Positions 36,001 to 43,693 of a stretch of 64,000 nucleotides of DNA are shown here, piece by piece (position 1 is the first letter of the stretch; each line of letters begins with the position of its first letter). The notes beneath the pieces were generated by a model. It searched no databases. It saw only the letters and a list, made by a program, of their open reading frames with translations, and was not told the origin of the DNA. This DNA is from Streptomyces sp. ERV7 (GTDB lineage: Bacteria; Actinomycetota; Actinomycetes; Streptomycetales; Streptomycetaceae): NCBI RefSeq assembly GCF_001653515.1, contig NZ_LYOY01000001.1, forward strand, positions 1,116,001 through 1,180,000, read 5' to 3'. The translations under genes and the position numbers were made by a program.

Positions 36001-36684
36001 CTGCGCTGGGCCGTACATACTCTCTCGTAGATCGGTGACGCCAGCCAGCCGCTGCAGGTCACCCAACTGCCGTCGCCACACGCGCACCACCCGGGTCAGC
36101 CTGCGCCGCTGCAAACCCAAAAATGCCACCCCGGCCTCAACCGCGAGGGTGTCCAGGTGAGAGGCAAGTGATTCCTCGGTGACCAGGAGCGGGTCGACCT
36201 GCCGGAAGACCGCGGCAGCGTTCGGGTCCTGCTCGCATCGCCGGTAGCCAACCTGGGCGCCGAACGCCAGTGACAGCCGGCGGGCTCGAACCTCATCGGG
36301 ATCCTGTGGCGTGCCCGTGGTTTCCGCGTCCGCTGTCTCCGCCAGGTCGTCCTCTTCGCCGGTCCTGTCGTCCTCGGGACCGTTGGTGGTGTCGAGACGA
36401 TTACGGCGGTCGTCCAGAGCCAGTTCAAGGATGTGGGCACTGACGGCAAAGGCGTGTCGGCGCCGGACCGGGTCATACAAGTCGGTGCCCTCAAGTGCCG
36501 CAGCGACCCCGTGCAGGTACCAGGCCGTCCCTAGCAGTTGGTCCGGAACGCCAGCCTCGGACCTGATAGCGCCGACCTCAACCTCGGCGATCAGTGCGGC
36601 GAGTTCGTCTGGGGACGGCAGCAGGCCAGCCTCGTGGACGCCGAGCGCGATCGCAAGGATTTCGGGGTTTACAGTGCGGTCCAC
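33037..36684 (-). CDS. HamB-like DEAH-box helicase (Hachiman-like)
   Basis: 1215 residues from GTG 36684, with AGGA 6 bases upstream. Motif I is SVPTSAGKTLMAQ (about 345), motif II is VVDEAHHM (about 440), motif III is LLSAAVGN, and motif VI is LLNAVGRAGRAG (about 736), which is superfamily 2 of Ski2 type. It has an extended N-terminus and a helical C-terminus. The start overlaps the nuclease-like gene by 16 bases. The pair nuclease plus long helicase is the Hachiman arrangement, in which HamB senses damaged DNA and licenses HamA. Confidence 0.75.
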   Translation of the reverse strand: MDRTVNPEILAIALGVHEAGLLPSPDELAALIAEVEVGAIRSEAGVPDQLLGTAWYLHGVAAALEGTDLYDPVRRRHAFAVSAHILELALDDRRNRLDTTNGPEDDRTGEEDDLAETADAETTGTPQDPDEVRARRLSLAFGAQVGYRRCEQDPNAAAVFRQVDPLLVTEESLASHLDTLAVEAGVAFLGLQRRRLTRVVRVWRRQLGDLQRLAGVTDLRESMYGPAQAVIEAVHNLTLFLTRADPAALETARTHLRDVVTGSAGIADRSARWVAAHLLELLDDLADGSLQRLLPPDTPPALAQAFALSDPPVMTLWPPQRELLRQSRPLDPATSRLLISVPTSAGKTLMAQLVICAHLAAGAGRVLYVSPLRSLGREMRQALRSRLRVLGRKLGDDLPDFPAPGAQATVGDGDVEVLTPERLMHALRQDANAALEGVGLIVVDEAHHMQHTERGFLLEGLLAFCQAHPSPPRLVLLSAAVGNHAELAAWLDPSQPAEDVVFTSQWRGPRRLHGLLSPIKFSDQLTRTKLPPRANRTRNTEAVLPMGLRISVRPTSAGKTFHMATQRDQPLGQRVYREKFPGDTTGKQASSVTNYALFAFGAAHLSRTGSVLVVCTSRLATRNTAQAIAALLPEFPPAAPLAGFLADTLGADHPIVDCARHGVAYHHAQLPAEVLHAVEDALRSDQLKALCCTSTLTDGVNLPVRSVIINSEVDDGLPRTWSGQPQMGPAQLLNAVGRAGRAGRESEGWILLTRHRDPRSPDFSLLEPGAERLQVLSALGTDDALTDLAAAEQLIAETADAIFKLAENHAANFASYVWFTLDALSRVPTLTAIEPMAAVERLLAMRQLPPDLKDRWLQLATKVAEQYEATEPAARRRWTTPGTSIGTARALDSIAEALAQALLRDPAATAPAYEGIWAEVLAGVLPDEWPLQRTLDFFTQYGVYGVLLTFPEAKEAWTFTEKRTSTSARRHVDIAAAITGWTGGTTIPDLADAWLPGLPREWALEQTVSNISVTFEHYLAWTLGALTNLINTRLEQARAEIRLPATVGWHLRHGVDTAQALALLNAGVTSRRLAHQIGRSANDRNIGADELRAWLTDLHIDGWRREFSATSYEINDLLEYVRTRRPSMIGSLLDARHTSLHVTTTGVAVADGLPVQLRFSAGPQPSPLTADANQDTVAIIPADTYLDVLTIIDSGIDFDATLTDDRLTLSLRAAW

Positions 36685-37595
36685 ACCAGTTCCTGAACGT
36701 GCCGGGCGAAATCGGGGAAGTCATCGATGGCCACGATCATGCCTTCGAGTTGACCATCGTGCCGTAGGTGAGGAATCCGTTCGTGAGCCGTGGTGAAGGC
36801 GCGCTGTTTGGGAGCCGCAGACGTGTTAGTGGCCACGCTCACCCCGGCACCGCTGCTGGGATGCCCCTCCAGCCACAGATCGGCCAGCTCGCTGACGAAT
36901 ATACCGACGTCGCCAGAGACTTCCCGGTCGGCCCAGGCGATCTGGGAGATCACGTAGTTGATGCCGTGTTCCGATAGCTGATCCCACGCACCGCGGACCG
37001 TGTCGGTGACTGAATCATCCTTCCCGGTGTATTTCTTCATCTCCCACAGACGGAAGAGAAGTTCTGGTCCGGTACCTGAACGTGAGCGGTAGATGACCAG
37101 ACCGTCTCCGCCGGAGTCGTTGACGTTGTCCTTGGGCGGGGTCAGGTACTCCCGTACCCGTGCGGGCGTATCCGGGCTCTCCAACGCCAGCAAGTACCAG
37201 AGCCATTCACCTACATGACCCGGCACTCCGTGATGCGGCTTAGCCGCCGGATCGATCTGCGGCTTGAATACCGGTTCCGCAAACGCCGTGACCAACTGCC
37301 GGCGTTGCCCAGTCAGCGGAGTGCCGCCCAGCGTGGCCGCTCTCCAAGAGTCGAATGCGTGTGTCACCTTGCCGCACCGCTGCCGCATCAAAGCCTCCGC
37401 GATGATCCATGCCACCGCCCCGCGCTCGGAGTCCGAATGCCCACCCATAGACACCAGCTCCCACGGGCATCGCTGGCCGGCTCCCCGACTGGCCCGAGTC
37501 GCGAACGCCGACACCTGCCCACCCCGGGCGGCCGCGAACTGCTCCGCTACCGCTGCCGGAACCCGGCTTCGAGGAGTGGGAACAGCTATGGACAT
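36669..37595 (-). CDS. HamA-like PD-(D/E)xK nuclease candidate
   Basis: 308 residues from ATG 37595, with GGAG 7 bases upstream. The probable active site is NDSGGDGLVIY (about 163) followed by LFRLWEMKKY (about 183), a D...ExK pattern. Flanking helices (SVTDTVRGAWDQLSEHG) also resemble HamA/DUF1837. It lies first in the pair and overlaps the helicase gene by 16 bases. The sequence is too divergent for me to be certain of the family. Confidence 0.6.
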   Translation of the reverse strand: MSIAVPTPRSRVPAAVAEQFAAARGGQVSAFATRASRGAGQRCPWELVSMGGHSDSERGAVAWIIAEALMRQRCGKVTHAFDSWRAATLGGTPLTGQRRQLVTAFAEPVFKPQIDPAAKPHHGVPGHVGEWLWYLLALESPDTPARVREYLTPPKDNVNDSGGDGLVIYRSRSGTGPELLFRLWEMKKYTGKDDSVTDTVRGAWDQLSEHGINYVISQIAWADREVSGDVGIFVSELADLWLEGHPSSGAGVSVATNTSAAPKQRAFTTAHERIPHLRHDGQLEGMIVAIDDFPDFARHVQELVWTAL

Positions 37596-37799
37596 GCGTA
37601 CGCTCCGCTTCTACCCGTCACCGGCGAGTCCTCCTAGCATCGAAGACTATCTGGCCGCCCAAGCGTATGGCGGAACCTTCCTTTTCATCCGGAATCCCCT
37701 TACCCACTGCCTCGCCACCCCTGCTTCCCACCCCCTCCTGAACAAGGCCCAGGCCACCACCCTGTGGTCGAGCAGGTCTTCCTCGCCCAACTCGAACAC

Positions 37800-38008
37800 G
37801 CCACAACGCCGCGTACGACCCCAGCGGCCGCGACCGCCGGGAATGGGCATCAGTGAAGATCGCCGCGGACTTCGAACCACCGCCCCTCCGCGAACCCAAT
37901 GGCACACAGCCCACCGTGCCCCCACCAATCAACGGCAGCGAAGCCCGGCTCGCCTACGTTGTCGTCACCCGCACACGTCGACGCCTCGATCTCGGCGACC
38001 TGCCCTAG
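37800..38008 (+). pseudogene. 3' remnant of a UvrD/Rep-type helicase gene
   Basis: The frame ending at TAG 38006-38008 reads NAAYDPSGRDRREWASVKIA, then EARLAYVVVTRTRRRLDLGDL, the typical C-terminus of actinobacterial UvrD-like helicases (YVAVTRAR motif VI). Upstream the frame loses coding character near 37790 and no start is present. It lies between the HamA gene and the LexA-type box of the element dnaE2, so it marks an older gene loss inside the element. The rest of 37596-38132 shows no gene. Confidence 0.55.
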
Positions 38009-38038
38009 CTCAAGCCGCCCCTCGAGGCTTCCAGCCCA

Positions 38039-38054
38039 TCGAACGAATGTGCGA
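38039..38054. promoter_or_regulatory. LexA-type SOS box upstream of the element dnaE2
   Basis: TCGAACGAATGTGCGA matches the actinobacterial consensus TCGAAC-N4-GTTCGA with one mismatch. It lies about 80 bases before the ATG of the element dnaE2 and suggests LexA repression of the dnaE2-imuB operon. Confidence 0.65.
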
Positions 38055-38132
38055 ACATTGAGTTAGGGTGCTCCTCATAGTCGAGACGACATAGATGATC
38101 CAAAGGGGGGTTATGGGCAACAGGAGGTGTGT

Positions 38133-41100
38133 ATGTCGTTTACGCATCTCCGTGCAGCGAGCGGCTATTCGCTGCGCTACGGGGCCAGCCGCCCGCAGGC
38201 ACTGGCAGAGCGGGCTGCAGAGCGGGGTCTCGACGCCCTGGCGCTGACCGATCGGGACTCTCTCGCAGGTGCGGTGCGCTTCGCCAAGGCGTGCGCGAAA
38301 GTCGGGGTCAGGCCTCTCTTCGGCGTTGATCTGGCCGTGCCTGGCGCGTCCCCGTCCGGGGCGGCGTCGGCGGTGCGGCAGCGGACCCCCGCCAGGGGCG
38401 GTGCGTTCGTGACGGAGGCGCCACTGCGGGCGGTGTTCCTGGCCCGGACCGCACACGGCTGGGCCGAGCTGTGCCGTCTCGTGTCGGCGGCGTCCGATCA
38501 GGGCGTCACCTGGGAGGACCTGGCCTGCGCGAACGGCGAGGTGTTCGTGCTGCTCGGGGCCGATTCCGAGGTGGGGCAGGCGCTGGCGTCGGGACGTCCC
38601 GACCGGGCCACTGCCCTACTTGATCCGTGGCGTGAGCGGTTCGGCCGGTCGTTGCGCCTTGAGGTGTCGTGGCACGGGCGGACCGGTACGGGTCCGGGTT
38701 CGTTGCGTCTTGCGGCACGGATGGCGGGTTTCGCCGCCGAACAGCAGGTGGAGGCTGTGCTGAGCAACGCCGTGCGGTATGCCGACCCGCATCAGGGTGA
38801 GGTCGCCGACATCCTGGACTCCGCCCGTTCGCTGGTGCCGATCGACGGCCGGGACGCGTCTCGTCTCGACGGCGGGCAGCGGTGGCTGAAGGATGCCGGG
38901 GAGATGGAGCGGATCGCCGGGCGGATCGCCGAGGCAGTGGGCGGCCGGGGCCTTCAGGCGCGGCGGCTGCTCGCAGTGACCGAGGAGACGGCGGCAGCCT
39001 GCGTGGTCGACCCGGGCGAGGCGTTCGGTCTGGGCCGGCTGAATCTTCCCGAGGCCGAGCTGGTGGGCGCGCGGGCGGACACCGCCGACCGCGTTCTCGC
39101 CGAGAAGTGCGCGGCGGGCATGATGAACCGCGGCTACCACCGGGAGGTGGAGCGCTGGGACCGGCTCGAGGACGAGCTGAGGATCATCGCCGGGCACGGT
39201 TTCGCCGGGTACTTCCTGACCGTCGCCGAGGTCGCGGCGGGGGCTCAGCGACTTGGCATCCGGGTCGCGGCCCGCGGCTCGGGCGTGGGCTCCCTCGTCA
39301 CACATCTTCTGGGCATCAGCCCGGTCGACCCGGTGGCGCACGGCCTGCTCATGGAGCGGTTCCTGTCCGCACGGCGGTCCGCGCTGCCCGATATCGACCT
39401 GGATGTGGAGTCGGCCCGCCGCCTGGAGGTGTATCAGGCGGTACAGGAGCGGTTCGGGGCCGACCGGGTGGCGACGCTCGCGGTCTACAAGACGTACCGG
39501 GCGCGCGGGGCGATCGAGGACGTGGCCCGCGCCCGCGGCATGGCGCCGGACGAGGCGGCCCGGCTCGGCAAGGCGTTCCCGCACATCCGGGCGAAGGACG
39601 TGCGGGCCGCGCTCGCCGAGCTGCCGGAGCTGCGCGAGGTCGCCGCCGAGGACCACGGCCGGCTATGGGAGCTGGTGGAGGCGCTCGACGGGCTGCCGCA
39701 CGAGGCGGCGATGCATCCGTGCGGACTGCTCGTCTCCAACGCGGGACTGCTGCGGCGCACCCCGGTGGCGCCGACCACGGTGGAGAACATCGCCATGTCT
39801 CAGTTCGACAAGGAAGACATCGAGGACACCGGCCACCCGAAGATCGACGTCATCGGCGTACGGATGCAGTCGGCGCTCGCGCACGCGGCCGCCGAGATAG
39901 AACGCGTCACCGGAGAACGGTTCGACCTGGACGACCCCGCGCAGGTGCCGCCGGACGACCCGGCCACCTACGACCTGATCACCTCCGGGGACACCCTGGG
40001 GACCTTCCAATTGGAAAGTCCGGGGCAGAGAGAGATGGTGCAGAATCTGCGGCCGCGGTCGTTCGACGACCTGGCGCTCGACATCAGCCTGTTTCGGCCG
40101 GGACCGGTCGCGGCGAATATGGTGGAGCCGTTGATCAAGGCCCGCGACGGCCAGAACCGTCCCCATTACGCGCATCCGGACCTGAAGCCGATCCTCGAGG
40201 AGACCGAGGGGCAGGTCGTCTTCCACGAGCAGGTCATCGCGATCATGACGACGCTGACCGGCTGCGACCGGGGCACGGCCGACGAGGCACGGCGTGCCCT
40301 GTCGGACCCCGAGCGGCAGGGCCGGGTACGAGCCTGGTTCGCGGACCGGGCTCGGAAGCGCGGCTATCCGGTCCAGGCCGTGCGCGACGTGTGGAAGATC
40401 CTGGAGGGCTTCGGCAGCTTCGGCTTCGCCAAGGCGCACGCCGCGGCGTTCGCGCAGCCCGCGTACCAGTCGAGCTGGCTCAAGGCCCATCGGATGGCGG
40501 CCCTGCTCGCGGGGCTGCTCACTCACGATCCGGGGATGTACCACAAGCGCGTTCTGGCCGCGGACGCGCGGCGTCACGGGGTGCCGCTGCTGCTGCCCGA
40601 CATCAATGAGTCCCGGTCCGCACACATAATCGAACTGGCGTCTGACAGGTGGGGGGTGCGGATCGGCCTGTCGCAGGTCCGCGGCATCACGGAGGCCGAG
40701 AGCGGGCGCATCACCGCCGGGCAGCCGTACACCTCGCTCGAGGACTTCTGGCAGCGCGCCCGCCCCAGCCACCCGCTGGCCGAACGCCTGGCGCAGGTCG
40801 GTGCGTTGGACGCGTTCGGTCCCCGCCGCGAGCTGCTGCTGAAGGTCGCCGAGCTGCACCGCTCGGGTCGCAGCAAGGGCGGCTCGACCGCAGGCCAACT
40901 CCCCATGGAGAACACGGAGAGCGCAGAGGACGCCGGCGCCGGGCCGGACTGCACCGGCGCAGCCATCACCACGGGCCTGCCGGCTATGAGCGGCTCGGAG
41001 CAGCTCGCCGCCGAACTGGACGTGCTCGGCATGGATATCTCCCGCCACCTCCTCGACGAGCACCGGTCCCTGCTCGCCGAGATCGGCGCGACCCCCGCCG

Positions 41101-41621
41101 CCGATCTGCCACGGCTCCGGCACGGCGCAACCGTGCTCGTCGCCGGCGTCAAGGTCGCCACCCAGACCCCGCCGATCCGCTCCGGTAAGCGCGTCATCTT
41201 CGCCACCCTGGACGACCCCACCGGCCTGTCCGATCTGGCGTTCTTCGAGGACAGCCACGCGCGCTGCGCCCATACGGTGTTCCACAGCAGCCTGCTTCTC
41301 GTCCGCGGCACCCTGGCCCGCCGCGCGCCGCGCGCCTTCAGCATCACCGGCACCGCCGCCTGGAACCTGGCCGAGCTGATCGACCTGTACCGCGAAGGCG
41401 GCCCCGGCGCCGTCGCCGATCGCCTCACCCGCCCCGAGACCGCCGCACGCCGGACGGGCCCGCGCCGCACCATCACCCAGCCGACCGGCTACGCCCTGCA
41501 CCCCTGGGCCGATCTGCAGCCGCCCGGCACCTCCGCCTCGGCCGCCCTGACCGCAGGGAACACTCTCGACCCCCTCAAGGGAAGGTCCTTCCACCATGCG
41601 AGTCCCGGAAGCGCGGGGTGA
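38133..41621 (+). CDS. dnaE2: Element-borne error-prone DNA polymerase DnaE2 (complete)
   Basis: 1162 residues from ATG 38133; AGGAGG ends 5 bases before it. PHP domain at the start (FTHLRAASGYSLRYG), catalytic aspartates in LPDIDLDVESA (about 419) and HPKIDVIGVRMQS (about 569), fingers and HhH regions, and a C-terminal OB-fold (VLVAGVKVATQTPPIRSGK). It is clearly homologous to the split host copy but diverged, so it was acquired and not a recent duplicate. Near residues 626-634, at the insertion site equivalent, rare codons replace the usual ones. It runs opposite to the host copy and is followed by imuB after 6 bases. Confidence 0.95.
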   Translation: MSFTHLRAASGYSLRYGASRPQALAERAAERGLDALALTDRDSLAGAVRFAKACAKVGVRPLFGVDLAVPGASPSGAASAVRQRTPARGGAFVTEAPLRAVFLARTAHGWAELCRLVSAASDQGVTWEDLACANGEVFVLLGADSEVGQALASGRPDRATALLDPWRERFGRSLRLEVSWHGRTGTGPGSLRLAARMAGFAAEQQVEAVLSNAVRYADPHQGEVADILDSARSLVPIDGRDASRLDGGQRWLKDAGEMERIAGRIAEAVGGRGLQARRLLAVTEETAAACVVDPGEAFGLGRLNLPEAELVGARADTADRVLAEKCAAGMMNRGYHREVERWDRLEDELRIIAGHGFAGYFLTVAEVAAGAQRLGIRVAARGSGVGSLVTHLLGISPVDPVAHGLLMERFLSARRSALPDIDLDVESARRLEVYQAVQERFGADRVATLAVYKTYRARGAIEDVARARGMAPDEAARLGKAFPHIRAKDVRAALAELPELREVAAEDHGRLWELVEALDGLPHEAAMHPCGLLVSNAGLLRRTPVAPTTVENIAMSQFDKEDIEDTGHPKIDVIGVRMQSALAHAAAEIERVTGERFDLDDPAQVPPDDPATYDLITSGDTLGTFQLESPGQREMVQNLRPRSFDDLALDISLFRPGPVAANMVEPLIKARDGQNRPHYAHPDLKPILEETEGQVVFHEQVIAIMTTLTGCDRGTADEARRALSDPERQGRVRAWFADRARKRGYPVQAVRDVWKILEGFGSFGFAKAHAAAFAQPAYQSSWLKAHRMAALLAGLLTHDPGMYHKRVLAADARRHGVPLLLPDINESRSAHIIELASDRWGVRIGLSQVRGITEAESGRITAGQPYTSLEDFWQRARPSHPLAERLAQVGALDAFGPRRELLLKVAELHRSGRSKGGSTAGQLPMENTESAEDAGAGPDCTGAAITTGLPAMSGSEQLAAELDVLGMDISRHLLDEHRSLLAEIGATPAADLPRLRHGATVLVAGVKVATQTPPIRSGKRVIFATLDDPTGLSDLAFFEDSHARCAHTVFHSSLLLVRGTLARRAPRAFSITGTAAWNLAELIDLYREGGPGAVADRLTRPETAARRTGPRRTITQPTGYALHPWADLQPPGTSASAALTAGNTLDPLKGRSFHHASPGSAG
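40008..40034 (+). other. Recoded insertion-site equivalent inside the element dnaE2
   Basis: Codons CAA TTG GAA AGT CCG GGG, then CAG AGA GAG, specify QLESPGQRE; the host site codes QIESPGQRD with CAG ATC GAG TCG CCG GGC, then CAG CGC GAT. Eleven of 27 bases differ although seven of nine residues are identical. The core CGGGCC becomes CGGGGC. CAA, TTG, AGT and AGA are rare in such GC-rich genes and cluster here. Confidence 0.75.
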
Positions 41622-41627
41622 CCGGCG

Positions 41628-42602
41628 ATGATCCTCTACCTTCACTTCGGCGACCCACAGCCCGACGCCACCTACCGTCAACTCCTCGACATGATCGGCG
41701 AGTTCACGCCCGTCGCGCAGGCCCTGCCGCCGGACGCGGCGCTCGCTGACGTGTCCGGGAGCACCCGCTATTTCGACCGCGACGCCGCCGGGCTCGCGGC
41801 CCTGATCCGGATGCGCGCGGCGGCGGTCCACGGCCTCGACGTGACGGTCGGCATCGGCCCCAACCCGCTGCTCGCCCAGCTCGCCGCGCACCGCGGGGCG
41901 CCCGGCGCCATCCGTTCCATACCCGATGATCCCGAGGCCATCGTCCGGTTCCTCACCGGCCTTCCGGCCGCGGCACTGCCCGGCGTGGGCCCGGCCACCG
42001 CCCGCACTCTGGCCTCGTACGGCCTGCACACCGCCGACCAGATCGCCGCCACCCCGCTGCTGACGCTCCAGCGCATCCTGGGCACGGCGACCGGCCGCAC
42101 GATCCGCGAGCGCGCGGCCGGCATCGACCCCGCGCGGGTCGTTGCGGGCGCCCCGCCCCGTACGTTCTGCGCCGAGCACCGCTTCACCCGCGACGAGCTC
42201 GACTCCGGGCGCCAGCGCGCCGCTCTGACCCATCTCGCCGAACAACTCGGCGCCCGGCTCCGCGACGAGCGGCAGGCGTGTCGTTCACTGGCACTGACCG
42301 TCCAGTACGCCGACCGTTCGACGACCACCCGCAGCCGCACCCTGTCCGAGTCCACAGCGCACAGCCCGCAGCTTCGAGCAGCTGCCCACGCGTTGCACTG
42401 GTCCCTGGGGCTGCAACGAGCCCGCGTCCGCTCGTTGACCCTGCGTGCGGACAAGCTCGGTGGCACCTCATCGGCCTCCCGGCAGTTGACCTTCGGCCCC
42501 GACGACGACAAGAACCGCCGCATCGAAGCCGCGGCCGACCGGGCCCGCGCCCGCTTCGGACCGGGCGCGGTGCGACCCGCCAGCACCGCGGGTCTGCAGT
42601 GA
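41628..42602 (+). CDS. imuB: Element-borne ImuB-like protein
   Basis: 324 residues, ATG 41628, 6 bases after dnaE2. Same family as the host copy at 26426: no DxDxFFA catalytic motif, GPNPLLAQLAA, HhH-type ALPGVGPATARTLASYG, and a C-terminal clamp-binding-like SRQLTF. It would work with the element DnaE2 in SOS mutagenesis. Pairing with dnaE2 restores exactly the two functions that insertion into dnaE2 removes (the polymerase, and by polarity imuB). Confidence 0.85.
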   Translation: MILYLHFGDPQPDATYRQLLDMIGEFTPVAQALPPDAALADVSGSTRYFDRDAAGLAALIRMRAAAVHGLDVTVGIGPNPLLAQLAAHRGAPGAIRSIPDDPEAIVRFLTGLPAAALPGVGPATARTLASYGLHTADQIAATPLLTLQRILGTATGRTIRERAAGIDPARVVAGAPPRTFCAEHRFTRDELDSGRQRAALTHLAEQLGARLRDERQACRSLALTVQYADRSTTTRSRTLSESTAHSPQLRAAAHALHWSLGLQRARVRSLTLRADKLGGTSSASRQLTFGPDDDKNRRIEAAADRARARFGPGAVRPASTAGLQ

Positions 42603-42662
42603 GCGACTGGCGGCGACGAACCCCCTGCAGGCAGAAAGAACCGAAGGATTCGGACCGGCATC

Positions 42663-42697
42663 TTGACACATGAACAGTGATAAACGAATCATGAATC
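42663..42697 (+). promoter_or_regulatory. Candidate promoter/operator before the winged-helix gene
   Basis: TTGACA at 42663-42668 is a good -35 hexamer. A direct repeat AATCATG AATCATG (42687-42700) overlaps the start codon. The -10 match is poor; GAATCA after 17 bases is the best. The gene may be leaderless. Confidence 0.35.
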
Positions 42698-43027
42698 ATG
42701 TCTCAAAGTGCACCCGAGGGAATGCGGGAACTCTCGGTGAGCCTCTTCGGGAACCGCTACCGGGCGGAAGTGCTGCTCGCGCTCGCCCAGGCCGATGACC
42801 GGGGTGTCTGCATGGGAGACCTGGCGGCTTCCTACGGGATCTCCGCCAGCCTCTATCAGGCTCCGATTCGGGCGCTGGTGCGGGCGGGGCTGGCCGTACG
42901 GCTTCCGCGGAGTCCTGGGGAGCGGCGTCAGCACTACCGCCGCAGTGACGACAACGAGCTCTGGCAGTACCTGGAGGGCGTCTTGTGTCGTTTGGCAGCG
43001 GTGACAGGAACGGAACGGGTTGGATGA
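42698..43027 (+). CDS. Small winged-helix (ArsR/MarR-like) regulator
   Basis: 109 residues, ATG 42698. The helix-turn-helix is GVCMGDLAASYGISASLYQAPIRAL (residues about 36-60, with LVRAGLAVRLPRSPGERRQHYR as the wing). No metal-binding cysteines are seen. It lies 95 bases after imuB and may control the small gene downstream or the element's own expression. Confidence 0.7.
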   Translation: MSQSAPEGMRELSVSLFGNRYRAEVLLALAQADDRGVCMGDLAASYGISASLYQAPIRALVRAGLAVRLPRSPGERRQHYRRSDDNELWQYLEGVLCRLAAVTGTERVG

Positions 43028-43078
43028 CCGACGGGGCCGGTGTTTGCGGTCACGGCCGGGTGAGGCAGGGTGGAGACC

Positions 43079-43693
43079 ATGATGACCTCGGTGGGTTCCG
43101 TGCTCGACGGCTCGGTGAAAACGGTGTCCGCCCAGCTTGCGGAGCAGGGCGCGCAGACAGTGTTTGCCGAGGTCATGGGGGAAAAGGCGTTGTTCTTCTA
43201 CCGCCTGGACCCTATCGAGGACGAGCGTCGCCGGGAGGTCGGCGCGGAACACCTGGACCAGCGGCGGCCTCTGGAGACGCTGCTGTCGCTTCCGGTTGGC
43301 ATGCCGGTTCCGCTGGCCTCATTGGACCAGCACGAGAAGCGGGCGCTGCGTTCCTTGCCGACCGGAGCGGCGGACCGTGACCGCCGGACGGTGACGCGGC
43401 GTGCGGTGCGCCCCTTGCAGGTGGATCTCGCCGTGGTGCCGGCGTCCGGGTGGCGCCAGGGACTGGAGAGGGCCGGTCGGTTCGCCCCGTTCTGCCGTCG
43501 GGCCATGCTGCTCAGCCGTCGTCCCGCGCGCCTGGACGAGGTGCTGGCCGAAGCGGATTTCTACGGCATCGGAGTTCTCATCGACCGGGGGGACGAGATC
43601 GAGATGGCGCTGGAACCTGAGGCCCACCGGCCGCAGCGGCATACCGCGGCGGCCTGGCGGTTCGTGGAGGAGCTGTATCAGCGGGTGCGCTGA
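43079..43693 (+). CDS. Hypothetical protein in the element
   Basis: A 204-residue protein with no family I recognise. It starts at ATG 43079; GGAG lies 3-6 bases before two consecutive ATG codons, and GTG 43070 is another option. The sequence is hydrophilic with two long helical parts, a central basic patch (ADRDRRTVTRRAVRPLQVD) and an acidic C-terminus (DEIEMALEPEAH). It follows the winged-helix gene after 51 bases, so they may form a pair. The 3' end overlaps the convergent TGT-like gene by 16 bases. Confidence 0.55.
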   Translation: MMTSVGSVLDGSVKTVSAQLAEQGAQTVFAEVMGEKALFFYRLDPIEDERRREVGAEHLDQRRPLETLLSLPVGMPVPLASLDQHEKRALRSLPTGAADRDRRTVTRRAVRPLQVDLAVVPASGWRQGLERAGRFAPFCRRAMLLSRRPARLDEVLAEADFYGIGVLIDRGDEIEMALEPEAHRPQRHTAAAWRFVEELYQRVR

